NCBI GenBank assembly: GCA_030248225.1
Contig: JASANE010016423.1
Location: 30,615-94,614 of the forward strand
Reading direction: 5' to 3'
Length of the DNA stretch: 64,000 nt
From: Trileptium ribeirensis
Taxonomy: Eukaryota; Nematoda; Enoplea; Enoplida; Thoracostomopsidae
The notes below the pieces were generated by a model. It did not search any database, was not told the origin of the DNA, and worked only from the letters and a program-made list of their open reading frames with translations. Shown piece after piece: positions 1 through 11,964 of the stretch. Numbering within the stretch: position 1 is the first letter of the stretch; the number at the start of each line of letters is the position of its first letter. Position numbers and translations under genes: made by a program.

Positions 1-937
1 CGCATGACACTCGTCCCTTTCGCAGCACTCGCCGTGTCTCACCCATTGATATAACTACGACTACACAAAGAGATATGTCTAAATACAGTGAGATTTGAAA
101 TCAGCACCCATGAAAATCCATATGAACTTATTTTGAGCCACAAATTTATTAATTGAATTCGGAGATGGAGAAGCGCTAAATTCGGAATCGAAGTATTCTC
201 ACTAGGCCGCACTAAGGTGAAAAAGATGTGCGTCCGTTTATATTTTTATCTGTAAACAGGACTTGGTTATCTAAACGTAAACCGATATGGACGTGTGAGG
301 GCTCATATGAAAGCTACAATACTTTAGACGTGCCCTTTGGAGATTTTATTACGATTCGACCCACCCAGGTCCCACCACAGGGGGTCAAAGGGGTACATGG
401 CTAAAATGGACCATTTTCGGATTATTTTTGCTCATAATACTCGGCAACCCTTCAGCCAATTTGAATCATTTTGATATCGAAACATTTGTCCTAGGAAGCT
501 TTATTTAAGGGTATATATATTGTTTTGGTCGGGTCCTTATGGGGCATGGGGGACTTTAGTAAATGGTCAAATTTCCAAAATTTTGGTCAAACTTTGTCGA
601 GATGTAGCTATGTAACCGTCCAAGCGATTCGAACGAAATTTAGTGTGTGGATAGAGCTACCGCACGGCTAACTGGATGGTGTCAACAGATTTGATGTAGG
701 AACCCTGGGTCAATTGGTATTTGAGGCCAAAGTTGGGATCGACGCCATATATAATCATTTGTGACATTACCATTCTAACGGTATATTAATAGATTTGTGG
801 CTCAAAATAAGTTCATATGGGTTTTCGTGGGTGCTATTTCAAATCGTCACTTTATTTATACGTATCTCTCCTTGTAGAGATAGTTATATCAACGGATGAG
901 ACAAGGCGAGTTGTGCGAAAGGGACGAGTGTCATGCG
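1..937. mobile_element. Non-autonomous DNA transposon with ~150-bp terminal inverted repeats
   Basis: The first bases (CGCATGACACTCGTCC...) recur as their reverse complement ending at 937. The pairing continues inwards for about 150 bp (1-155 against 785-937) with scattered mismatches and small indels. The interior (about 155-785) has no long open frame. The left end coincides with the window edge, so the repeat may extend beyond it and no target-site duplication can be read. Superfamily not recognised. Confidence 0.8.
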
Positions 938-1254
938 GTTTGTAGCAAATTCTGTTTATGTTTTCTGTGCTACTGTGCTTTTGTTAAGATTCTTATATAT
1001 ACATAGATTACATACATGTTTTTCACGATTCGTAAGCAGTTCTGAGGCAGAGTTAACCCTAGTAGTGTGCGTATTAGATACCTCGCTATCAGTTTTGCAT
1101 CTATGATTTAATGAACGGCAGATTAATAAATATTTTTTGTTAAGTTACATTTTTGTTTCGTAACAGGAATATATTTTAATAAGTTGTTCCACTGTATGTT
1201 AACGTTACAATTTCTCATTTCTCCGAATTCATACACTTGGCATGTCGCCAAGAT

Positions 1255-1857
1255 TCTAGTATACTGTTAGAATCCGTAATGTCACGGATGACTATATATA
1301 GCGTCGGACCCAAATTTGGCCTCAAATACCAATTGATCCTACATCAGATCTGCTGACCCGCAGTAGCTCTGTCTACACACAAAATTTCGCTTGAATCGCT
1401 TACATAGCTACACCTCGACACAGTTTGACCAAAATTTTGGAAATTTGACTATTTGCTAAAGTCCCACATGCCCCATAGGGACCCGACCAAAACAAATTAT
1501 ATATCCATAAATAAACCTTTTTAGTGCACATATTTTGTTATCAAAATGGTCTAAATCGGTTCAAGGGTTACCGAGCTATGAGCAAAAATGTCCCATTTTA
1601 ACCACGTACCCCTCGGTACCCATCTTTCAACCCCTGTGGTAAGACCTGGGTGTGTCCAATCGGAATAAAACCTTCAAAAGGCACATCTAGAGTGTTGTAG
1701 CTTTCATATGAGCGCTCACGCGTCCATATCGGTTTACTTTGAGATAACGAAGTCCTGTTTACAGAGAAAAAATAAACGGATGCCCATCTTTTTCACCATA
1801 GTGCGGTCTAGTGAGAACGAAGCTAGAGCTTCTCCATCTTCGAATTCAATTAACAAA
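1255..1857. repeat. Inverted relative of the 155-785 interior
   Basis: This stretch is the reverse complement of the interior of the 1-937 element. For example, the segment with CGTCCATATCGGTTTAC near 1709 matches the one near 283, and GGCCTCAAATACC near 1318 matches its complement near 716. It lacks the terminal repeats of the first copy, so either it lost its ends or the interior is itself a repeat that was captured. The short frame at 1708-1908 is noncoding repeat. Confidence 0.75.
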
Positions 1858-3079
1858 AATTTTCTCAGCTGGCCGTCCATCAACTACATAGCGATCTACT
1901 GTAGCTAGTTGCCCAATGTAACAAACTTTTTTATTGTAAGCAGCAGTGGTAGTTCAATACTGTTACAAATGGAAGACGACAACCGTAATTATAGTGTAAA
2001 GTATAATAAGCATTTCAATATTGCTGTTGAAAACCGTAAGGATATGTTGTTGGTCTTGCTCTTTGTGTCTTATGAAAATAAAGTTGTCCATTTAAAGAAA
2101 AAGTTAGAAGAGCGGAGATTTAATTGCAGTGCGTACTAGTCCGGTACGACCCGGTGGCATCGGTAGTTAAAAGCAATGAAATATCTAGGATTTGTAATCA
2201 AGTGGTTGTTGAGTAACCGGTTGTTCAAGTAAACTTGTTATCGGTGATTCTATTTGCATACTTACACATAATCGTGGGTACAATTATAACTGTCATTAAA
2301 CAGTAACGCACATAACTAAAAGTAAGTCTTTTCTGATCTACTCGCGAATAATTATTATATGTACTGTTCCTTCCCATAATCGTTCGCTAATAAATTAATC
2401 GTGAAAATTTCTTTGATTTTTGAACGTAACTGCCAATATGAATTAAAAAATTACCGTTGTCGCAGATAAAGAAAAAAGTATATTTTTACCGTTGGGTTTA
2501 CCCTAGGTAATAACAACCACTAATTGCTCCGATGCTGCTGCGTATCCTTTGAGTAAACAAGTAACAACTGTCGCAATCTTTACGTTTTTCAGTGGTTAAA
2601 CAAACTAGAGGAACGCGTGTGCTAAGACATAAATGGCGACCCAAATCGTCTTTCTAAATGTGCAGTGGTTTTGTAACGGGTTTGTAGGCCGTAACCTCGA
2701 AATTCGGGTAGCTAGCATTCCGTGCGTGGCCGAGCCCTATAGCTAGTTGTCCCGTACTACTAGTCCAAACGGTGCTTGTTCAACTATCGCCGGCACCTGA
2801 AGAATTTACATTGGAGTCGTTTTTGTTCCAGGCGAATACATTATTCTCCTAACAAATCATAAAATCATTATAGCACTAAGAAAAGGTGGTTGAAGCCCTT
2901 GCTGTGTCGTTTATTCGATAAGCGATAAAATTATATGCCAAAGTCGAGACTATGCAGGTTCAAAAACTAAACTAGCGTAACTATAGAAGAATTTTATCAC
3001 AATATAACAGGCTTGAGGTGAACATAATGACAACAAAATTATAGAAACCCAACGGTTTGTGCGAAGTATCTAGTACTAC
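1858..3079. other. Unassigned intron sequence
   Basis: No family, repeat pair or exon was recognised. The 76-codon frame at 1909-2139 has no recognisable homology. The next SLC26 exon was sought here and not found. Confidence 0.5.
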
Positions 3080-3193
3080 CTGTGTTTTTGCGCCGGTATT
3101 TTCGTTGACGGTACTACGACCTAACGCAGCTGACATCGCAAAGCAACCAAAAAATGAAATAAACGTCTCGATTATACCATACGTACAGAGTTC
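3080..3193 (-). CDS. SLC26: SLC26 exon E (114 bp): TM10 / anion-site segment
   Basis: This exon encodes 38 codons in phase 0/0, with an acceptor ending GCACGTTTTTCCAG and a GTAGTA donor. The peptide is ELCTYGIIETFISFFGC followed by FAMSAALGRSTVNENTGAKTQ in the family order, matching 'ELxAxGxxNxxgSFFxcfpxsxsLsRsxVqexTGGkTQ'. In SLC26 structures this block leads into the half-helix that, with its counterpart, forms the central anion site. The arginine of the motif is kept, while the serine just before it (S398 in prestin numbering, from memory) is glycine here. Exon E is separated from exon D by the 28.4 kb intron. The next exon, expected to be about 78 bp, is not visible in the first 3 kb. Confidence 0.95.
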
Positions 3194-6100
3194 CTGGAAA
3201 AACGTGCAATAATACAACATGAAAACAAAAGAACAGTACAGTTTAAGTCGAGCCAAATATGATTAAATATATGTATATATGGACTGTGTCGAATGTAATG
3301 GAAAAGCTGCGTCGCGAACATGTTATTGAAGGATAAAATACAAAACTCAAAACCGCCGACCACGAGTGTTTGGTGCACTTGCACAGCGTCTACTCAGAAC
3401 TTTAATAAATCGTAATGAAGAAGCTACGGTGTGAGTATATGCATACTTATTTAAGCGTTACGCTATTATATAATAGTCGTCGGAGATGAGTTTTTATAAA
3501 CACCGAGGTTAAATTAAAGCATGTGATTGGATATTTAATCCAGAATTTCGTATATAAGCTTGAGCAAGACGAATAAGATATTGTACTTTAAATGTTCGGA
3601 AAACGTGTTCAAAAATCCTAAGCGCTACTACCACAGTTACCGAAGCTATACATAATCGTGGCCTATCATCATTTTTCACAACCAAATTTAGTCTAGCCTT
3701 CAAGTAGAAGTTGCCAAATCATCTTTACAGCAGGTGTTATTAAGCATCATATACATCATGTGGTAATGAAACGTTAGCTGCTACTGCGGAAACTGCCTGC
3801 CTACATACAACCACCAACCTACAGCTATTTATGAGTCCCGCACGATCAGCTCCAATTCCATCTGCCCCAGCGTCTTGTCATCAAACTGACGTCGAATCAC
3901 TGCCCAACTATCACAAATTAAATGATGGTTACGCGTTTATTATTCGGGAATGACGATGGTAATTATTTTATCACGGTTTTCGGACCCAATTCTTCTGAAC
4001 TACTAAGACTTAGGAATGCAGATACTTGGTATGTTCATGGTACATTTTGCATCATACCGTCAGTTTCTAGCAACATATTCTACATTCACTATTATGGTAA
4101 AATGTTTTCTCTGTCTTCAGTCCGCTTAGTGACATAATGACTTCGTATTACTAGCATTCAATCGCTGATTAATAAGATTATCTTCAACAAAATAACATTG
4201 ATATCTTCGGCTTGAAAACAAAATTTTGACTTGAATGTGCTAACAGACAGTAAAATGCTACGGAGTAGAAACGGGAGAATGCTTCTTTCATTATGGACAA
4301 GCAATCTATCGAAAAGCTCAGACACTCCCGTACACATTATGTGCGTGCAGAGGAAAATAAAGGCTTCATTACAGGTGTTAAAATGCTGATTACATTGGGA
4401 ACGATGCTGGTACATTATAAGCTTGGATACTTCAAACATGTCTCCAGCGAGTTTTAATACGATAGCTGGCTGAAATAATTATGCATTGATTAGATGTTCC
4501 AATGGTCGGGATTGAGTTATCACACAAATAACACAGCTGCAGTATGGCATGGACGTATTAAGTCGTTCCTCAAAGTACAAAGACACTTGCCTTTCTATCG
4601 TTTTACTAACATGGCATTACGTAATGAAGGCGAACCGCGTTAGCGCAGAAAGTCGGCGAATGCGTGGACAAGCATTTTTTCGTCATATACTCCAAACTGT
4701 CGAAGTGCTACTGCAAATTATTTAACTGTCGAAGTCCTACTGATTATATTATAAGATTAATCCATATAGTTCCCTAAAACTAAGATATAATGTCGCTTAA
4801 ATTTTTGGGTAAATAATAATCGAAGAAATAAAGAATGAGCTATGATTTAGCAGCAAACAATTTCAGCCAGCTCAGTCAAATCCAAAGGTTTCGACCATTC
4901 GTTGTGCTACATTGCACTCAATTTAAGTCACAGCGTCAAAAGCATGACTCATAGTGCAGATTGCGTTTATAAAAATTAATTTCGATTAATTTTGAAATAA
5001 GATTTTGCACCTACATATGTAAAACGTGATAAACTACTATTCAGTGATGACCTATGACTGACACAGACAAATCAAAATAAATTTTTTGTCAAACGCAATT
5101 GAAGAAACTCCCCAGGTAAGCTCAGTCCGTTTCACAATTTTTTAATTCATGTACATAACATATACAACCGCTATTTTCGGTTTTATAAAAGGTTACATTA
5201 GTCTAAAATTAAGCAGATGTATAAGTCTGTCACATTATCACCGAGAGGCACAAGTTATCACCCTATTAGTGTGGTCTAGAACCGCATGGGGTTGAAAAAT
5301 ATCAACCCGACCAGATCAACAGACAATAACCCGACCCGATAATAACCGATAACCGGCTATCAAAATGTTGGGATTACTACTCGTAACAAGGCTGTATGTG
5401 GGGTTTGAGCCAGTGTTTTATCGAACACTGCCCTGTCTGCACGACGAGAACGTGACCCACATCGCATCTATATCGTTTACAGTAGCTGCTACTTCGAATA
5501 TATGTCTTTTCACGCAGTTGGCGCTGTTTATTATTCAGTGCTGTTAGCTTAAATCAAACGTTATGAAGTCTTACCGGAACCCGACAAATCCCAACCCGAG
5601 CCGACTGCGGTCTCTAGTTTGCTCATTATCTATCTTTGTTTAACTGATAACAGATAACAGTTAACTAAGTTTATCTAATTAGTTCCTAAGTTTTACTCAG
5701 TATATATTGATTGCATAATATATACAAAACATAAAAACAAGAATTAACATAATATACATAGGGGTGTACAGAAAAATAACACTTATTCAAACGTTGAACG
5801 AATTAAGTAGGTAAAAGTTTGGTACACAAATCGAATAAATTATGTTGCATAGGGCCATTTCCTGTGCAAAAATGCACTGGTATTCATTCAATCGCGTGGA
5901 GCCGATTGCTAGCTCAAACAAGATTAGTAAGGTACAAAGATTTCCGGCACAATGCACAGTGCTTGCCAGAATGACAATAGCTTTTCAATTGATCCAACAA
6001 TAGTGAACCAGTACCGATAGAGCAGCGGTCATGCATGGCGGATGCGGTACAAACACAATAAGTGACAAAATAACAATTACATTATATAATATTGTAAACG

Positions 6101-6224
6101 TGCCAATAAATCATGCTATAGTCTGCGAAGAGGTCGACAACTGTTTATAGAAATATGTATAGTTTAGCTCAGGGCCGCTGAACCTGACAATTAAACTTTC
6201 GGTAATTATAATGCGGGTTTAAAA
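3194..6224. other. Unassigned intron sequence
   Basis: This is the 3' part (in gene sense) of the 28.4 kb intron. It has only short random-looking frames. A patch at 5285-5360 and 5570-5600 is rich in ACCCGACC / AACCGG words but forms no clear array. No transposon coding sequence was recognised. Confidence 0.45.
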
Positions 6225-6375
6225 CTAGTGTGCCCCAACTTCGAACATCGGATGCTGGTCGTTACAATGTTGAAGATTGCCAGTGCTGATACATAGCCGT
6301 ATTTCGAATACTCTTGCATTGTTTTGGAGGCAATGCTCATGGGCCGAAGTCATGCTGCATACGTGAGGTCGTATA

Positions 6376-6840
6376 ATGCTGACATATTCAAACATTATGC
6401 TGACATTGCAAAAACAGTGTTCTAAGGGTTCGTTGCTAAATTTGGCCATACGGTTACCAGTCTTTCGCAGCACATATTTCGAGACACATACTTCCGAGAC
6501 CACCATGCGAATCGGCTCCTGGAGATCTACAACTTTGATGACTATGGCTTTTTGTGGGACCACTCCTTGGGTTACGTGAGGAATATGGCTCGTCGACCTT
6601 CAACGATTTTTCAAATTTCGGCATGTTGTCGCCTTTTTATCGTACAGCGAGTGTTTATTAGGTTACCAAACACGCTGAATACAATGGTTTTGCTATTTAG
6701 AATCCAATTACCTATTGCGTACAGGACATCAAAAAGTATAATATATCATATATTATATATAAGTTTTTAGGCATGCTGACTATGATAATTCAGCTATCTA
6801 GAGGCTAGTGTGAATACTTGGTGCGTTTGCAAAGCCATAA
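6376..6840 (+). repeat. Dispersed repeat family R-A, copy 1
   Basis: It shares an ordered series of words with 41605-42258: the TCTTTCGCAGC(A/G)C segment, GAGA(T/C)CTACAACTTTG, TTTTTGTG(G/C)GACCA, TTTC(A/C)AATTTCGG, a TGCGTACAGG(A/G) segment and GCTAG(T/C)(G/A)TGAATACTT. Other copies, inverted, lie at about 25790-26270 and 29080-29620. Frames inside are not conserved between copies, so I read this as a noncoding repeat. Confidence 0.65.
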
Positions 6841-7373
6841 GCCAAAAACAAGTTCAAGTCATAACGAATTTAACAACTAATAATAACGTGAGTTAGAAAA
6901 CATATCCCTGTGACAAAAGAGATAAAAACTCGAAAGCTTGAAAATGATATATATCAACACAAGTTTTTATGTTACTCAAGAAAAGCCTACAAATGCCATT
7001 TTCAAAAGCCAAATTAATATTATGTAATACCACATACCTCAGAATAATATCGTGCATAACGTTAACAGCACTACTTTAATAATATACTTTATGAGACATT
7101 ACGTAATTTTCAACAAAACAACAACAACAAAAAATGTTTATTAAACAAAATTAAGGGCATCAACTTGCATGCCTTTAACCCATTATGTGAAAAGTGACAC
7201 TGTCATTTGGGCGATATACAAGCGATACCCGACATTCATAAAATAAACAAAAAATCAGTAAGGCATTACTCCACTAACAACTGATTTCTAAATCAAGAGA
7301 AGTTAGAAATATAATATATACATTACAACACAGACATGGCACGGTCATTTAGGGGGTTATTTCAAATACACTG

Positions 7374-9341
7374 TTAAAGGTTTCTATTATGTCGCAAAAA
7401 GTGGTCAGAATTTACTTGTTTTAATAATAATTTGAATGATTTGCAGTTTGGGGCATTAACCAGCGGTTTGTTGTCAATGAAGTCAGGCAGTGAGTTCCAT
7501 GCATCGATAACACGGACGGTGAAGGAATGTTTCATAATGTTCGTTTTAAATTTTTTCTTTAAGAGCTTTTTAGAATTTCCGCGAGTGTGCAATATGCCAG
7601 AAAAAGCGAAAAAGTTTTCGCATGCATCTATGTTTCTGGAAATAATTTTATAAACCATTACTAGGTCGTGGTGTAGGCGCCTTAATTCGAGTGGTTCCAG
7701 TTTTAACTTGTCAAGTTGCTGGGAATATGACGTTTCTTCCCATCTGAGCCTACTAAAAAGCCGGCGAGTAAAATATCGTTGAACTCGCTCCAATATATCA
7801 ATGTCGCCTAAGTAACAAGGTGACCATACTTGAGAAGCATATTCAAGAAGCGGTCGGACGTACGTAATATATGCCCGTAGCAAAACATCTAAATTTGTCG
7901 TCATGAAACATCGGAATAAAATATTGATGATTTTATATGCCTTAGTCGAAACTTGCTTGCAGTGATCGCTGCTTTTCAACGAGCTGTGAATTTGAACGCC
8001 GAGATCTTTACTTTGCTTAACAATGGGGATTGCATTATCATTTAATATGTACCTAATTAGACTGAGTTGCTATATTTCCCAAATGTAATACATTACATTT
8101 TGGAACAGAAATTGATAGCTGCCATTTACTTGCCCAATCTTGATCGCTGTTTAAAGCGTTTTGTAAAAACAATGAGGACGAATTATTCGAAGTTGGTGAA
8201 CATTGAACATATAGCTTGACATCATCTGCAAAAATTTTACAGGTAACATTATCTATAGATTCACTGATATCATTAATGTACAGTAGAAAAAGAGTCGGCC
8301 CAGTACGCTCCCCTGGGGAATGCCAGAAGTAACAGGATAAAAGTTAGAGAAACAGTTATTTAATTTTACTCTAAATCTCCTACTTGTAAGGAATGATTCT
8401 ATCCAAGATCTTAATCTATTTGTTATTCCGAAAGCCGATAGCTTATGTATAAGTTTCTTATGAGAAACCGTGTCAAACGCCTTTGCAAAATCGATGTACA
8501 CTACATCAACAGAGTTACCAGAATCAATCGAAATACACCAATCATTTACACATACTAAAAGTTGAGTACATGTTGCACGTTTAGTTAAAAACCCATGTTG
8601 CTGTTTAGAAAGTAATCGATTAATAAACGATTGTTCAAAAATATGTGAAAGTGGATAACATAACACATCTTTTAGTTGCTTAAGAAAATACTGAGTGAAA
8701 CCATCTGGGGAGTGACTGTGTTTGCCTTTAAGTTTACACATGAACTTGTTAACAATAGCTGGCCAAAAAGAAACCCAGGACAGGTCAACACCTTCTATAG
8801 CGGGATTAACTTCATGAGTGCGACAGTCATCTGTTGTAAATACGTGTGAAAATGCTTGTGATATGTCTGATCGTATTTTATCATCTGTTACTAAAACGTT
8901 AGTTTTGTTTCTTAGAGCAGTAACACCATTTTTTGCAAAGCAACGGTTATTAACATACTTAAACATTTTGTTGTGATTGCCAGAATTTAGTATTTTGTGT
9001 TCTTGATTACGACGGTATGCTAAGAGAGCTTTAGAACATAACTCACTATGAGCTTTGTATATGTCAAAATTGCCAGATATCTTGCATATTTTCCAAACCT
9101 TGGCCTTCTTACTCAAGAGGTTATTAATGTATGAGGGATATTTTCGCTTAGATGTATTCATTTTATAAGCTTTGCGGGGTACAAATAGTAAACACGCTTC
9201 GTGTAAAATCTTATGAAAGCATTTCCATTTATCTTCTATCGAAAATAAACTGTACAACAAATTTTCCCAATCAATAGAAGATAAATAGTTTTTAATACTA
9301 TCTATGTTTGCATTTTTAAAATCAAATGCTATATCTAACAA
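7374..9341 (-). pseudogene. CR1-like reverse transcriptase (ORF2), broken
   Basis: The block at 8253-9341 carries the RT motifs SPDGFTQYFLKQL, YIDFAKAFDTVSHKKL and SGIPQGSVLG. The catalytic FADD motif sits in another frame at 8221-8232. The thumb and C-terminus are at 7374-7979 (YVRPLLEYASQVWSP, RDLFSRLRW-like region and WNSLPDFI). Between EQSF and INRLLSKQQHGF about 50 family residues (the fingers 'P..WK.a...PifKkG....NYRPIsl' block) are absent, which marks a deletion near 8630. Catalytic aspartates are still readable, but the gene cannot be translated as one chain. Confidence 0.92.
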
Positions 9342-10391
9342 ATAGTTTTCCGTTTTTTTCGTTAAATGAGTAGTCCACTGGGTTGTGTTTACCCCTCACT
9401 AGTTGACCATTTTCCCGATTACAACCTTTAAACGCAACGAGTTTTTCGTTAACGACGACAAACTTGTCGCTATTACCAGCAGTTGCCTCCAGTTCCCTGT
9501 TTAATTCATTCGCTTTGGCACGGAGAGGGGACAGCTTACGTCTCTCGTCGTCAGACATAGATCGTCGTAGATATATACCTATACTCAGGATATTGACGAA
9601 GTTTCTTGGCTTCGTTTAGCACAGATTTGACGACCGTTGATGACGCCAGGCGAAGTTTTAGAAGTCTCGGTCTTCCATGAGTCTGTTCAACAGTGCTTCG
9701 GCGATGGGGGATGAAAAAACTTGTTCGACGGTTGCAGATGGATCCAAGAATTTTATGATCGCTGTTGCTTCCTGAAGATCGCGGCTTTGTTCAGGGAGCC
9801 CGGTGAGGACGTGACAACGGCGGCGTTTGGCTTCCTCGTCGTCAATTTGGAGAGCGTAGGTGACCCGACCTCTGGGACCAGCATGCCTGGATGCCACATC
9901 AGCGAATGAGGGACGAATGGTGGAGACCGCGTTGGTTGAATCGTTCGAAGAACATGTGGAACCGGTTGTGCCAAGAGCATTGACGGCTGTCGAGTAGCTT
10001 GCACGGCGGCGGACAATGAGGCGACATCTTCCTGGAGTTTGAGGAGAAGGTCGAGTCCTGGACCATGTTCAAGCGCGTTGTGAGTTGAGGAAGTAGAGTT
10101 ATTTATTTTGCGTTGGCGGCTTGTGGCGAGGCATTTCTCGCACACCACGAGGATTCCGGAAAGCCCGTTGATGTCATTTGCAATGGCGGCAGGGATCTGA
10201 GCGCAGTGGTAATGCACCCAACCGTCACAACCGTCGCAGGCGAAGCATTCGTCGCCAGCATCCAGTTCGCAGTAGACACATTTCGGAGGTTTGGGGTTGA
10301 CGGGCGGATCAGAGATTGTCATTGCGTTGCTGACGCGCCGTTGAATCGGAGGCGAATGAATCATTGGCAACGTTGATGAGTTTGTATTCAA
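9322..10391 (-). pseudogene. CR1-like ORF1 protein with PHD finger, frameshifted
   Basis: The first segment (Met at 10391) holds CVYCELDAGDECFACDGCD, then GWVHYHC and later VCEKC. This is a C-x2-C ... C-x2-C ... H-x2-C ... C-x2-C PHD-type finger at about residues 38-86, as found in ORF1 of many CR1-group elements. The chain continues in a second frame (9658-9897) with RRCHVLTGLPE and RDLQEATAIIKFLDP. It then continues in a third (9322-9558) with MSDDERRKLSPLRAKANELN, the 'm...Er+...LR..a..lN' block typical of these proteins. ORF1 proteins bind element RNA and chaperone it. At least two frameshifts separate the blocks, so no functional protein is made. Confidence 0.85.
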
Positions 10392-10533
10392 TGTATATAT
10401 TTAATTTCAACCTGAATGCATTTGAAGTTTAATCTGGTGTAACGCACCAGCACGCACTCTTCTTTGTTTTTCAACCTGAAGTATGCACTCAGAAGGCAAT
10501 GTCCCACTGAATGCAACTGGGTTAAAACCTTGT

Positions 10534-10597
10534 GTATGTAGTGAAACGGAAGACATTCCTGTAATTTTACAGGAATGTCTTCCGTTTCACTACGTAC
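10534..10597. repeat. Near-perfect 31-bp hairpin
   Basis: The arm 10534-10564 is the reverse complement of 10567-10597 with a single mismatch, separated by only two bases. Weaker pairing continues outward (TCCCACTG near 10502 against CAGTGGGA near 10611). This is far better preserved than neighbouring DNA. It could be the tip of a small foldback transposon, a recent inverted duplication or a hairpin RNA precursor. Confidence 0.85.
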
Positions 10598-10844
10598 AAC
10601 TTGCTCTACGCAGTGGGAATAAACATGGATACTCACGTCTACACAACTATTTCCGAAACATATCCCGCCTCTCTACGCTACAAAATAAATGCAATATTTT
10701 TAAATTCCTAGAATAGTACGCAGGCATTTTACCTACTAAGGGAATTGTATGTACAACAAATACACCTCAAGCGCTGGACCCCTACACTATCTGTTGCAGT
10801 TTACCATATCCAGCAACCTCTGGTTTTTTGTGTAAAGTGATGAT

Positions 10845-11226
10845 TGGACTCTCCAAATTGGGAGAAGCATAGGGTTCCCTGAAAACACCGCTCCCCCGCT
10901 TCGAGCCCCCCTGACAAAAATTTTGGGCTCCCTCCAGTTCACAGCCTTTCGGCAAACTTTTTTGTCTCCAAAACGTAAAAACACCCCTAAAGTACATATA
11001 AAATTGGCACTAAAATCTTGAAGCCAAAAATTTCGTAAAACTTTGCTTCACAATCGGTCTTTCCCTCCATTAAAAACGTTTTGACACTGTTTCTGACACG
11101 ATTTTAACCGTTTCCCTTTGATAAAACACCCCTTGGCAAAATAGGGCGCTCTACGGTTCGAAACCAGAAAGGGTGGTGGGCAGGTTCATGCCCCCTGGCA
11201 AAATTTTCAGCGAATAGAGAGCCCAG
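10845..11226. mobile_element. Short GGGCTCTCC-ended repeat, copy 1
   Basis: It begins TGGACTCTCCAAATTGGG and ends GCGAATAGAGAGCCCAG, an imperfect terminal inverted repeat. It shares order and wording with 30323-30725 (GCACTGTTTCTGACAC..TTTTAACCG, CCCCTGGCAAAATTTTCAGCG). Related copies are at 18557-18646 and about 63430-63838. It has no coding capacity and looks like a non-autonomous DNA element family. Confidence 0.7.
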
Positions 11227-11960
11227 AAAAATAGGGAAACACTTTTAGGAGTAACCTATCTACTAGTTTCAAAAAATTTTCTATCTTGAAGGCAAAACAT
11301 TTTCGTGCTCAAAAGCCCAGGTGTACATCGCATTTTTCCACCGCAATGTCGTTGCACCGTACAGTACACCAAGCCCAATACACCATAGAACAACGTACGA
11401 AATTGAGAATAGCGCATTTCTGCACTGCAACAACCAAGGACATGTCTCCAGTCCATTAAGCAAATAAATACACTTTTGCAAGGAAAAACCTTGCCGTAAC
11501 GCATTGCCTAACGTTATATATACCCAATGATATTTTTTCAGGTTTTTTCTATTCCCGTAAAGGGTATTTTTCCTATGTCATCTTTCTCAGAAAACTAATG
11601 AAAGTTGTTAGTACTATTATTCGCTATAACAGCCAAAATCCAAGACGTAGATCATCAAAATTTGGCTAGTTTGGGATAAATAATTAGCATAGCAGAAAAA
11701 TTAAAGGAGTCAAAATTATAGTTTCTCGTGTACGCGATAAGCAAATAGCGACACCAAATAGCAAAAACAGACCGCGACCTTACTATCAGAAATCGCGCGC
11801 ACGAAGATAAGTGATCATGCAAATTTTTGCACGGACGCTTCTAAGGCCGTGAACTGGCTTGACAAAAGAAAAACCATGTGTACACACCTAATGCCGACTC
11901 ACGAGAAACATAGTTGTAACGCAGTTTTCCAGAGTTAAATAAATTTGCAAAGATAAAACT
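11227..11960. other. Unassigned intron sequence
   Basis: Only short, non-conserved frames are present. No repeat partner inside the window was recognised. Confidence 0.4.
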
Positions 11961-11964
11961 AGTG

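Larger units (their letters stand above)
7374..10391 (-). mobile_element. CR1-like non-LTR retrotransposon, internally deleted and frameshifted
   Basis: Minus-strand remains of a two-ORF element. In 5' to 3' order there is ORF1 with a PHD-type zinc finger (9322-10391 in shifted frames), then a reverse transcriptase joined almost directly to it (7374-9341). The apurinic-type endonuclease expected between them is missing, so an internal deletion has fused the end of ORF1 to the RT leader. The RT has a further deletion near 8630 and frameshifts near 8250 and 7980. The 3' end and any tail repeat are not clearly defined; 6845-7373 shows nothing recognisable apart from possible 3' UTR. Confidence 0.88.

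Noticed and set aside
10388..10716. Two frames on opposite strands sharing a similar peptide
   Set aside because: The similarity is caused by the near-perfect hairpin at 10534-10597, not by homologous genes.
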